From the NCBI GenBank assembly GCA_964030785.1, contig OZ034966.1, positions 2,853,701-2,917,700 on the forward strand: 64,000 bases of DNA. The letters run 5' to 3'. Positions 52,840 through 64,000 of this stretch are shown here, one piece after another. A program made the position numbers and the translations under genes. Every line of letters starts with the position of its first letter. Within the stretch, counting starts at the first letter, position 1. Source of the stretch: Siderastrea siderea (lineage: Eukaryota; Cnidaria; Anthozoa; Scleractinia; Rhizangiidae). Under the pieces are notes generated by a model. It saw only the letters and a program-made list of their open reading frames with translations, was not told the origin of the DNA and ran no database searches.

Positions 52840-53173
52840 CATTATTTAAGTGTGATTGGGTACTTTTGCTAAACTATAGGCTAGTCCGTGGCCAAGTTTC
52901 AAGTTTCCCTGTGGTATATAACTGAAATAAACACACCTTTTCGGACGCTGACAATAACAATTTTCCCGCATAATTCTTCGATCGCGGAGAGTAAACATGA
53001 CTCTTAAAACATTATTTAAGTGTGATTTTAACGTTAAGACAAAAAGCCACTCACCTAGATCGAACAAAGAGATGACTAAATTCCATTACCCAAGAAAACA
53101 AGCTTAGCTGAAAGCTTAATAGCACAAAAAATACGTTTGTAGCCCGAACTCTAACATAGTTTGCCAGCGCCAT
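50785..53173 (-). CDS. Candidate novel small secreted or membrane protein, three exons
   Basis: I do not recognise this protein. ATG at 53173 lies in the context AAAAATGGCG. Exon 1 (53090-53173) encodes MALANYVRVRATNVFFVLLS and a further hydrophobic run, like a signal peptide or anchor, and ends TTGG|GTAATG. Exon 2 (51341-51520) encodes a Ser/Thr-rich start with a SNDT glycosylation site, then three cysteines (VQCIEY, NICSMSG, ITVCE). Exon 3 (50785-50946) encodes a Pro-rich tail with ERPHLPPQTAFHDP, ending KRDSK. All three join in phase 0 to 141 codons. A CRE palindrome lies about 40 bp upstream. Weak points: the exon 2 donor GAG|GTTGTA and the purine-rich exon 3 acceptor. It could be a set of chance frames. 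Confidence 0.42.
52783..52838. repeat. (ATT)n microsatellite
   Basis: About 18 ATT triplets, almost uninterrupted. Confidence 0.95.
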
Positions 53174-53205
53174 TTTTGAAGACTCGGCAAACTCGCGCGC
53201 TTTTC

Positions 53206-53225
53206 ACGTCGTGACGTCACGATGG
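53206..53225. promoter_or_regulatory. CRE palindrome CGTGACGTCACG
   Basis: A perfect 12 bp palindrome around TGACGTCA (53212-53219), the binding site of CREB/ATF bZIP factors, in a locally GC-rich stretch about 40 bp upstream of ATG 53173. The position suits a core promoter for a minus-strand gene. Confidence 0.5.
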
Positions 53226-53359
53226 CCAGACACCTCGAACCAGCCGAGCTGGCGAGTTCATCACTCCCTCCTGACGGGTGGCTAAATCAACAGAACTGCA
53301 GGAAGGCAGCCCTATTACAAACTGAGAAAAGCTAACCACATTACTTAATTGAACTTTGT

Positions 53360-53365
53360 TTTATT
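53360..53365 (-). terminator. TENA-1 polyadenylation signal
   Basis: AATAAA 50 bp after the stop. TENA-2 has the same signal at 56886-56891. Confidence 0.55.
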
Positions 53366-53414
53366 TGCCATTAGCGAACGGTGAAAAGGATCTAACAAAA
53401 ATGTAACTGTGAAT

Positions 53415-55260
53415 TCATACATTGAAAAATGAGTAGTAATAAAGGGTTTCGTCGCATGCATCGCGAAAGAAATTTAACTCGTTAATCATCCCCTCATGGA
53501 AGATAACGAGAGACTTCTCTTTCTCTTCAAGGCTGAAAAAATAATCGACAAACTTCTCCAACCGGCTTTGGTGGTTAGGCTCAGGCTTGTTGTCGTCAAA
53601 CCAGTCGTAGTACGGATTCTTTGGGTCGACTGAATCAATCAGCTGCCCAGCAATCCATGGCCAAAGCATGGTACATGGTAGCATGGCTATAGCTAGGTAC
53701 TTAGCATCTTGACGGCTCAGAGCGGCCTCATAACCCACGTACATGGAAGCTGCAGGACCCATAACCACGCTTTCAGTATTCTTTAGTCGCCAGGTTTTCA
53801 CAAACTCCTGATTGTACTTCTTGTAACTCTCGGATTGGACTCTGTAAAGCAAGGAAAATTCAGGTTTTCCTTGCACTTGCATCTGGTTGGCAGCATAGTC
53901 GAATGCTTCCACTGCATTGAAGCAATAGGCAGCATCTTGCACCATGTAGCCGCCATAGTCATCTGGGTCAAGAGTTCCTGCAGCCATCCCCTGGATAAAG
54001 TTGGATTCTTTGGCAGCATTGCGGATTTTCTTGCTTGTTTCACTGTTGAACAATTCTTGGCTGAAGGAGCGTTCTGATCGCATAGTTTCTTCACCAGGAA
54101 AGTTTAAGTCAAACCTGATTTTCCTCAGGCTCTTGAGCAGTCGTTTACTTCCTGAAGAGAAACAAGTACAGTAAGTTAAGCGCTTTTAAGAAAAAAATAA
54201 TAATAACAAAAACGAAATGAAAATTCAGCACTGTGTCACGATTGTGGGACAAAGAAAAAAGTATGACTGTGTTCGAAAGAAGAAAGCACGCAGGGAATAT
54301 GCACTGTAAATTCAAAAGATCTGTTTTAGCCTCAAAATGCTAATTCAGCCCTGATTCGCCGCCTGTGAGGCTACCCCGGTCACAGTTGGGGCAAACTGTC
54401 CTCATCAGAAACCGTAACAGCCCATAGTGAGACCCAATTTGGCCCTTGAGTGCTGGTTCAGCCCCTGTATATAGGACTAAGAGTTAGAGTTGGTCCGAGA
54501 GATAATTAGGAGAGCAAACTTAGCACCTCCAAAATTGGTACTGTATTCTACTAACCGTCGGAACGGCCTCATTTTGGGGGCGATAGCAGAATGTTTTGAC
54601 TTACAGTGTAAAGTATGGTTTTTTTGAGCCTTTTTGGTCCGAAATAGGGTATAGATTTTGACCATTTTGGTCTGAAATAGGGTGAGGTTTTTGCACTCGG
54701 ATATGGAATCTGGTATGGTTGTTACAAGAAGCTATATTTTTATTAATGTTTTTCTCCAAAGCACTGAGAATTGATTAACGTTGGAAATTTGAAGCCCTTC
54801 TCAAATGTTTACGCAAACGAAACAGCCTTAGGGTCTGGTCTGAAATAGGGTAGGGAAAATCACATATTTTGGTCCGAAATTAGGTAAGGGTTTCCAGAAG
54901 CGAGCCGCACACCCCACCCAAGTCTTCGGGAAGTACACCCCCGGAATTTGAAGGTTTTATTACAAAGAAACTAAAGAATGATGGATGGGCCCATATCAAA
55001 ATCAATTAAACAAGGGTAATCAGAAGATGATCATTGAATTGCAGACTTATTTGCCATTTTTGTACTTCTCAACAACCAACGCCGATGCTAATACGTTTTA
55101 GCTTTAATCTGCGCCATACACAATACAGTGGAAAATGCTCGGCAAATGTTACTGCTGATTCACCAGGATTCTAGCCTCCCAAGCAGTCGTTTTTAGGGGA
55201 GTCGTGGGAGGCTAGATATTGCAAAGGAAAACCCTGACACTAACCTTGCTGACGAATCAT
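53415..55260 (-). CDS. TENA/THI-4 (thiaminase II-like) protein 1
   Basis: TENA proteins have a heme-oxygenase-like all-helical fold; characterised members hydrolyse thiamin breakdown products (aminopyrimidine hydrolase/thiaminase II) in thiamin salvage. Exon 1 55245-55260 (MIRQQ, phase 1), exon 2 53415-54151: 250 aa. Family positions expected at the active site are present: Asp in YMVQDAAY (about residue 78; D44 of Bacillus TenA) with Tyr three on, Cys in AMLPCTMLWPW (about 165; C135), the NPYYDWF tyrosines, and Glu in INELNFFRD (about 230; E205). This is the cysteine-containing class. The intron and the CRE-bearing upstream block show it is a resident eukaryotic gene. The substrate is unproven; a role in vitamin B1 salvage is inference. 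Confidence 0.85.
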
Positions 55261-55569
55261 CTCACCGGTGTATTTCTATAAGCGAGATAAACTGAAAGAG
55301 AATAAGTGCATTTTAAAACATTTTAATGATATTGTAATTTTGCAAGCGGAAAAAGAATTTATTGAATGTAAATGAGATAAATTGAAGCTAATTGTCGCGC
55401 GCCATAAATGATCGCCGGTCCTACCCTTCTCTTATAAAACTCTTATATATTCGTTTAACGTCGATTAAGTTCTGCTTGGCATGTATTATAAAGAAAACCT
55501 CTGGTTTGTTATTGAACTAACGAGTTACCTGAAATCATACAATGCAAGCATATTGTGCAATGAGGCATG

Positions 55570-55870
55570 CTAAGAAAGTCATCGCTAGATCGCTTGAGTC
55601 GTATAGTTAACGAAAATATCAACCATTTCATATTACCTTTCACCTTTCAACTACACGCTGGGGAGTCTTTCATCCACGATAACGGAAAATAGCGGACTTT
55701 TTCAGGCTATTTATTGTCGACAGAGCCAAAGAAGGTTCTGAGTATGATACAGGGAGAGAAATTTCCGCTTAAATGAATATTCCGTGTTTTCTTAGAATAA
55801 TGAGGGAGGTCCATAGCACTACTGACGTCAAACTACTTGACAGTCAGTCAACAATCACTAGTCACACAAC
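55570..55870 (-). promoter_or_regulatory. TENA-1 upstream promoter block
   Basis: This is conserved with 59845-60135 and 60290-60580: ACTACACGCTGGGGAGTCTT, AAATTTCCGCTTAAATGAAT, ATTCCGTGTTTTCTTAGAAT, GAGGGAGGTCCATAG and a perfect TGACGTCA (55823-55830). It lies 300-600 bp upstream of the ATG exon; an acceptor-like TTATAG just before that exon implies a 5' UTR exon in or near this block. Confidence 0.5.
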
Positions 55871-56940
55871 GGACAACGGATTTAATTTGACTAAGACTAA
55901 CTCACGTTTATTAGATGTCAAGTCTGACACTGCACCGATACCAACGACTTATTTGTTAATTATTATTTTTATCTATTATAAGCCTTCAGGGTTTTTGTTT
56001 TTGTTTTTTGTTTTTCAGGTTATCTCGTCTAAGATGAAGAAATCCGAAATTCAATGATCAGGCAGAACGATTATATGCTAAGTAACTTCTCGGGGTCCGA
56101 ATATCTCAATCGACACTGAAAGAGAAGATACATGTATGCAGCTGGTAGTGTTAATTCACTATATTTTCCAAAACAAATATTCCTTATGATCAAGAAACCA
56201 TTATGTTCTGTTAAATAACATAATTTACAAGTTAATATAGAGTTACAACGGCCGCAGCAAATAGAAATCATTAAAGAAAACTGTGTATTGTTAAGGGACG
56301 CGTTGCGGCTCGGTATCCTGTCTCTCTTTCCCCCTTTTTGGCCTGGTCACGTGAACCATTTGCTTGAAATGACCATGGCACCATGGTAGTGACGGGAGTG
56401 CGCGGGCGCAGAGCGCGAAAAAAAGAAGAAAATCAAAAAGAAAAAAACAAGAGAAAGAACTATTGCGAGCTCTATGATCTTATTTGAAAATGGAAGTTCT
56501 GTGGTACAACGACAGATTTTTAAGGCTCCTGACTTTCCTATTGGTCAGCAAGTTTATTCGTGATTTTCACCAACTGACAAGTTTGTCATCTGTTAAAGAG
56601 CAGTCGTTCAAAGTTGGCGAGAAGTTTTAACTTTTGTTCTTGTTTTCTCTAAAAATCTCTTGGTGAATCTCATCGTCTATTTTTCTGATGTGCTCTCATC
56701 GAATTTGAACCTAATCCAAGTTTTCTGAGTGACCTTGGATGACATGCCAGAAACGGTTTCTGGTCTGCCGTTGAGTATAAAGGTAGCACTAAAACTGAGA
56801 AGCTAAATACTAAATAAACACAACTGCGGGAAGGCAGCCCTATTACAAACTGAGAAAAGCTAACCCATTACTTAATTGAGCTTTTTTTATTTGCTATTAA
56901 CTAACGGTGAAAAGGATCGAGCAAAAATGTAATTGTGAAT

Positions 56941-59549
<2,609 letters not shown>

Positions 59550-59844
59550 CTCACCGGATACTATAACGGAGAAAAACTGGAAAAAAAAATGAATGCAGTT
59601 TAAAAATGTTAATGATATTGGAATTTTGCAAGCGGAAAAAGAATTCATTGAATGTAAATGAGATAAATTGTCGCCGCGCCATAAATGATCGCCAGTCGTA
59701 CTCTTCTCTTATATGATCTTATATATTCCTTAATGGCGAGTTAATATTGCCAGGGTTTCAAAATGACAGTAGCAATAAAGTTCAGCTTGGCATGTGTTGT
59801 CAAGAAAAACTATGGTTTGCTGTTGAGCTAACGAGTTGGCCTAA

Positions 59845-60135
59845 ACATATTGTACAATGAGGCATTCTATGGAAGTCATGACTTGAGTCATACCAAAATA
59901 TCCATTACCGTTCACCTTTGAACTGTACGCTGGAGACTCTTTCTCGACTCTTTCGTCCACGATGACGCAAAATAACAGACGTTTTCAGGTTATCTTTCAC
60001 CGACGACACAGCGAAACAACGTTCATATAGGGAGAAAAATTTCCGCTTAAATTAATATTCCGTGTTTTCTTAGAATAATTAGGGAGGTCCATAGTAACTG
60101 ACGTCAAACTAGCTGACAGTCAACAATTATTACTA
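59845..60135 (-). promoter_or_regulatory. TENA-2 upstream promoter block
   Basis: Second copy of the conserved block, with AAATTTCCGCTTAAATTAAT, ATTCCGTGTTTTCTTAGAAT and TGACGTCA at 60099-60106, about 300-590 bp upstream of the TENA-2 ATG exon. Confidence 0.5.
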
Positions 60136-60289
60136 GTCTCACACAACGGATTTTATGCCTGACCGGCCCAAGCCTTCTTAATTTTATATATTGCCATTTT
60201 TTGATACCAATAATAGTAACGCTCAGCTTGGTGTATTAACCTCTTGTTTGTTGTTGAGCTAACGAGTTGGCCTAAAATCACATAGTGTA

Positions 60290-60580
60290 AGCTTATTGTG
60301 CAATGAAGCATGCTAAGAAAGTCATCGCTTTAGCATATAACGAAAATATCAACCATTTCATATTACCTTACACCTTTCAACTACACGCTGGGGAGTCTTT
60401 CGTCAAGGATAACGAAAAATAACGGTCTTTTTCAGGCTATTTTTTACTCTCGACAAGGCGAAAGAAAGTTATCAATATACAGGAAGCGAAATTTCCGCTT
60501 TCAAAATGAATATTCCGTGTTTCTTATAATAATGAGGGAGGTACATAGCAACTGACGTCAAACTAGTGACACAACGGCCA
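60290..60580 (-). promoter_or_regulatory. Extra (orphan) copy of the TENA promoter block
   Basis: Third copy, including ACTACACGCTGGGGAGTCTT, AAATTTCCGCTTTCAAAATG, AATATTCCGTGTTTCTTATA and TGACGTCA at 60553-60560. It is closer in sequence to the TENA-1 block than the 59845 block is, and it has no TENA exon of its own. It is either a second promoter for TENA-2 or the remnant of a deleted gene copy. Confidence 0.5.
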
Positions 60581-60879
60581 CTGCAACGGATCTACTTTGG
60601 CTGAGACCAAGTTTAGATTATTAAATCTTGTGAATTATGAACTGATTAGTTATATAGTTACTACCGTATGGGTCAAACTTTAGTTCAGATTTTACGAGTT
60701 TTTCTTTTTAAAGTTTAGTATGTTTTTTTTTGTCAGAAAGAAGAAAAAATATTACTCCCCATGCATTAATTCTCTTCAGCCTTCCTCTTTCATGAGCGTG
60801 CACTTTTGGTCAGTTTTTACTCTTTCGTGAAGAATCTCTTTTGCGACATAAAGTTGCAAAACAGCCCAAACTGCTAAAA

Positions 60880-61135
60880 CCTAGCCTCTTTCGTAGGCAT
60901 CTCTCATATCTCTCACAACCTCTTTCCCTGATTTTGCTTGCGCTTCCTTTGTAAGAGGACCGAGAGGGGACTGATGACGAAAGCGAGAGTAAAAGAAAGG
61001 AAGAGATGGCATCTCTCCTCTTTTCCTCCCCTCCCCTCCCCACTTCACTTTTTCCTCTCTTTCCTCAGTCCTTCTCTTCTTTCCTAACACAGGAAGTCCG
61101 AAGCATGAGAGATGCCTGCGGAGGCGGCTAGCCTT
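60880..61135. repeat. Inverted-repeat element between TENA-2 and TENA-3
   Basis: CTAGCCTCTTTCGTAGGCAT with CTCTCAT on the left pairs with ATGAGAGATGCCTGCGGAGG and CGGCTAG on the right. The centre is pyrimidine-rich (CCTCTTTTCCTCCCCTCCCC). Confidence 0.65.
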
Positions 61136-61495
61136 CCCTCTTTTTCATGTATTCATGTATCAGTTGTATCGGTTACCATTCCCGCCCGAGCACACCCCGG
61201 GGATTTTTTTTTACTTGACGTTTTATTTTAGGTTGCAGCACCTGCTGGCATTTGTGTATACCCCAGATTAAGCCGACTAACCCTGTAAAAATTCGTCTTA
61301 GGCCTCATCAAACGGATTCAGCACCATCAAACACTGTTGAACACAAATTTGTTGTAGGAATGTTTGTTGGCAACCAAACCTTGTTCAACACCTTTTAAAA
61401 TCATTTTATATCCCGCAGACTCATTGAACATCATTCAAACGAATGCAACAATTCAACGGAATTCATCAATATTGAACCGTGTTGAATGGAAATGT

Positions 61496-61496
<1 letters not shown>

Positions 61497-61538
<42 letters not shown>
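61497..61538. repeat. (GAT)n microsatellite
   Basis: About 13 GAT triplets next to a MITE (61558-61965). Confidence 0.95.
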
Positions 61539-61557
61539 CGATTACTATTATCCGTTT

Positions 61558-61965
61558 GAGCCCATTACCCGGAGCGTTCAACTGTCATAAATTCATGCAA
61601 CAGCGTTTTTACAAGTAGGTTTATTTTAAGATAAGCCTTTCCCGCGAAAATAACTTTTTTGCGATGACGTCTGCATTAAATCTAAGCTACTATTTCCCTT
61701 GTAAATACTAAAATCATCGCTTGAAATACTGTCAGAACACTCCGATAAAGATTTCTCACTGGTCACTGGTATCCGTTATGTTTATTCCAGCGTGGACGAG
61801 TTGTCGTAGTTTCGTACTCAGTCTATTATTAATTATGCAACCGCTTTTTGATTGGCTATTTCAACCAATTCGCGGGAAAAGCTTATCTAAAAATAAATTT
61901 ACTTGTGAAAATGCCGTTTCACAGACGCAGTATGGAAGTTGGACGCTCCGGGTAATGGGCTCCTG
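61558..61965. repeat. 400 bp MITE just 3' of TENA-3
   Basis: The ends GAGCCCATTACCCGGAGCG and CGCTCCGGGTAATGGGCTC are perfect inverse copies. Non-coding. Confidence 0.8.
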
Positions 61966-62041
61966 GTTTGGCAACTCAAAAATGGGCTACTCCACCAGCT
62001 CGACGTAATCTCGGTAACTTGCATTCAATGTGGGATTAAAA

Positions 62042-62836
62042 TTACGCATTGAAAAACGAGTAGTAATACAGAGTTTCACCGTAAGCATCTCGATAGAAAT
62101 TCAGCTCGTTGACCATTCCTTCGTTAAAAATAAGCTGGGACTTCTTTTGCTCCTCAGGGCTGAAGAAATAATCAACAAACTTCTCCAGCCGGCTTTTCCC
62201 CTCTGGATCAGGCTTGTTGTCGACAAACCAGTCGTAGTACGGTTTCTTCTTGTCGACTGAGTCGATCAGCTGCCCAGCAATCCACGGCCAAAGGCTGGTA
62301 CATGGTAACATGGCTATAGCTAGGTATTTAGCATCTTGACGGCTCAGAGCGGATTCATAATCTACGTACATTTTGGTCGCAGGGGACATAACCACGTTTT
62401 CAGTGTTCTTGAGTCGCCAGGCTTTTACAAACTCCTGATTGTAGTTTCTGTAACTCTCAGATTGGACTCTATAAAGCAGAGAAAATTCAAGCTTTCCTTC
62501 CCGTTGCATTTGCTGTGCAGCATAGTCGAATGCTTCCATTGCATTGAAGCAGTAGGCAGTATCTTGATCCATGTAGCACCCATGGACGTTTCGATCCAGA
62601 ATTCCCGAAGCCATCCCCTGGATAAACTTGGACTCTTTGGCAGCACTACGGATCTTCACGCTTGTTACGTTGTTAAACAAGTCCTGACTGAAGGAGCCTT
62701 CCTTTTCCCGTTGCATTTTCTCCATTTTGAAGAATTTGTCCAGATCAGGCTTATGATAAATACCACTTCCCGGTGAAGGAAGGAAGTTGATGTTGAATCT
62801 CACTTTCCTTGGGGTTTTGGGGAATGACTTGGAAAA
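62042..62836 (-). CDS. TENA/THI-4 (thiaminase II-like) protein 3, main exon
   Basis: Diverged paralogue of the two genes above (roughly three-quarters identical by eye). The main exon runs from the acceptor TTTTTTTCTAG at 62837 to a TGA at 62042: 264 codons, with an extra segment of about 20 residues near the N terminus (GIYHKPDLDKFFKMEKMQRE). The family positions Asp in MDQDTAY, Cys in AMLPCTSLWPW, Tyr in KKPYYDWF and Glu in VNELNFYRD are all kept. The exon appears to start in phase 0, whereas copies 1 and 2 start in phase 1. The matching upstream exon is therefore uncertain: the homologous ATG exon at 63494-63512 (MISRLQ) ends in phase 1. Either another first exon exists, or a one-base change altered this junction. 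Confidence 0.8.
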   Translation of the reverse strand, partial: FSKSFPKTPRKVRFNINFLPSPGSGIYHKPDLDKFFKMEKMQREKEGSFSQDLFNNVTSVKIRSAAKESKFIQGMASGILDRNVHGCYMDQDTAYCFNAMEAFDYAAQQMQREGKLEFSLLYRVQSESYRNYNQEFVKAWRLKNTENVVMSPATKMYVDYESALSRQDAKYLAIAMLPCTSLWPWIAGQLIDSVDKKKPYYDWFVDNKPDPEGKSRLEKFVDYFFSPEEQKKSQLIFNEGMVNELNFYRDAYGETLYYYSFFNA

Positions 62837-64000
62837 CTAGAAAAAAAGGCTGTCGGTTAAAGAGACAATCACATCACAGGGAAAATTACTTCTGACAACA
62901 AGTCTCCTTCTATCGGATAATGAACTACCCCCCCCCCCCCAAGTATTAACAATTCTAGAATTACGAAAGACTACCTGGCAAGTACTTAAGCTTAATTATA
63001 CCTTATAAATGTGCATTGGAAAGTTGGAGCTCGGATAAAAAAAGGTGCAAATGGGTGCGAAGCGGGGGGGGGGGGGGGGTTAGAGTGAAAAAATTCAGAA
63101 TTTATAGGGCTATATATGTCATTTTTCTGATCTAACAAAATTACTTTCACAATGAAGGAAACATCAAAATAATAGTTTCCCAAGGTAGAAATACCCCAAA
63201 GAAGCAATAATAAACCAAAACATGGATGGTTACGACTGAGGGAGATTAAGCTGGATTTCGAATGACAAAATTGAAAAAACTTGCCAATTTTTTTCAAGAC
63301 GCGTTATCCGTGACGTGGCTCCTTCAAAAAATATATACTTCGGTTCTCCAGGGTATTGCTTGAACTAAAATAAGGGGGCAAACAAAGGGGGCAGTGATCT
63401 GTTTATTTGTGATACTGGATAATTAAGTCAGGTTAGAAAGCAGTTCAGTGACTAAGCTGAATTTGCATAACGAGCCTTTTGGCTAAGACTAACCTTGTAG
63501 GCGACTGATCATAATACCATGATTTTTTGTTTGAGACTGGAATCAAGAAAAGATCAGCTGAAAATGAAACAAAAGTATTCAAAAAGTCTTAAAATCATTG
63601 TACTTATGAGTTTTTGGGGCAAAAAAAATTTCTGATGCCTTATAAGATTTATGCCTCACAGACCTCATAAGTGCGTGCAATCTTATTGTCGACTTGGAAT
63701 ATATGCCTCTTGATGGCATCCAGATTTTTAATGGAACAAGACGCAATGCAGATCAAGGTTAATTCGCAGAATAGGATTACTAAGCTAAACGTTTTTTAGG
63801 CTGTTACGGAGACTGTAAAACCCCATTGCCACTGCTCACTGAAGCATTCAAGTTAAACAGAAAAAATACAAGCATACCTTTTTAAAATAGTCCCCAAAGG
63901 ATTCCGTTCACAGGCCTTTTAAGAGTCCTGCAAAGGTGACTCAGTATAGAGACCAAAAACTGGCTGAGCTCGCTAAACGCTTCCCAAGATCAGAGTCAAG
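62837..64000. other. TENA-3 upstream region
   Basis: Apart from the candidate first exon I see homopolymer runs (C run near 62929, G run near 63066), a MITE family A end fragment (CGTGACGTGGCTCCTTCAA near 63318) and no other gene. A conserved CRE-containing promoter block like those of TENA-1 and TENA-2 was not found here. Confidence 0.5.
63494..63512 (-). CDS. Possible first coding exon of TENA-3
   Basis: ATG then MISRLQ and donor CAAG|GTTAGT, the same donor and placement as MIRQQ exons at 55245 and 59534. The phase conflict with the main exon at 62836 leaves it unproven. Confidence 0.4.

Larger units (their letters stand above)
52200..56050. repeat. TENA tandem duplication unit 1
   Basis: Unit 1 aligns in order with 56575-60135: a 3' flank block (TTTGGTGAATCTCGTCGTCT versus TTGGTGAATCTCATCGTCT), the TENA exon, intron blocks (TCACCGG near the ATG exon; AATCAGAA with GATGATCA), and the upstream promoter block. 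The receptor-like and other genes are not part of it. Confidence 0.75.

Overview
The window is nuclear DNA of an animal, most likely an anthozoan cnidarian (stony-coral type). It has intron-rich genes with GT-AG splice sites, typical metazoan proteins (Integrator subunit 5, mitoguardin, a LIM-only protein), a tandem pair of single-exon class A GPCRs, and introns packed with short inverted-repeat elements. The cnidarian placement is an inference from this style of genome; no species-level marker was read. Nothing is bacterial in layout.

Region by region. (1) 2.2-37.25 kb, minus strand: one large gene, INTS5. I could assemble it from 25 exons whose phases all agree (about 960 codons). Its introns hold most of the repeats: a 3.9 kb hAT-like element inserted in a 390 bp MITE (4.4-8.7 kb), a 28 bp minisatellite beside a GC splice donor (10.4-10.6 kb), fold-back elements, a 2 kb element (31.5-33.5 kb) and a nested pair of elements (34.0-35.4 kb). 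The last two carry exon-like coding pieces. (2) Intron 18 of INTS5 (11.3-21.2 kb) contains a tandem duplication of about 3.86 kb. Each unit carries an intact plus-strand GPCR gene of 350 codons, so two receptor genes sit antisense inside a housekeeping gene. (3) 37.25-37.47 kb: a 222 bp head-to-head promoter between INTS5 and MIGA. (4) 37.47-47.8 kb, plus strand: mitoguardin in 13 exons, about 565 aa. (5) 49.07-50.38 kb, minus: an LMO4-like LIM-only gene in two exons. (6) 50.8-53.2 kb, minus: a possible unrecognised three-exon gene for a small protein with a hydrophobic N terminus, headed by a perfect CRE palindrome. (7) 53.4-63.5 kb, minus: three tandem TENA/THI-4 (thiaminase II-like) genes. 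The first two are nearly identical and belong to a tandem unit of about 4 kb; the third is diverged. Upstream promoter blocks are repeated three times, each with a perfect TGACGTCA.

Functionally, INTS5 (RNA polymerase II transcription control and snRNA processing) and mitoguardin (mitochondrial fusion and ER/lipid-droplet contacts) are housekeeping genes sharing a promoter. The GPCR pair and the TENA cluster are lineage-type local duplications. Exon boundaries were read by eye from splice signals, reading-frame phase and remembered family sequence, without transcripts or database searches.
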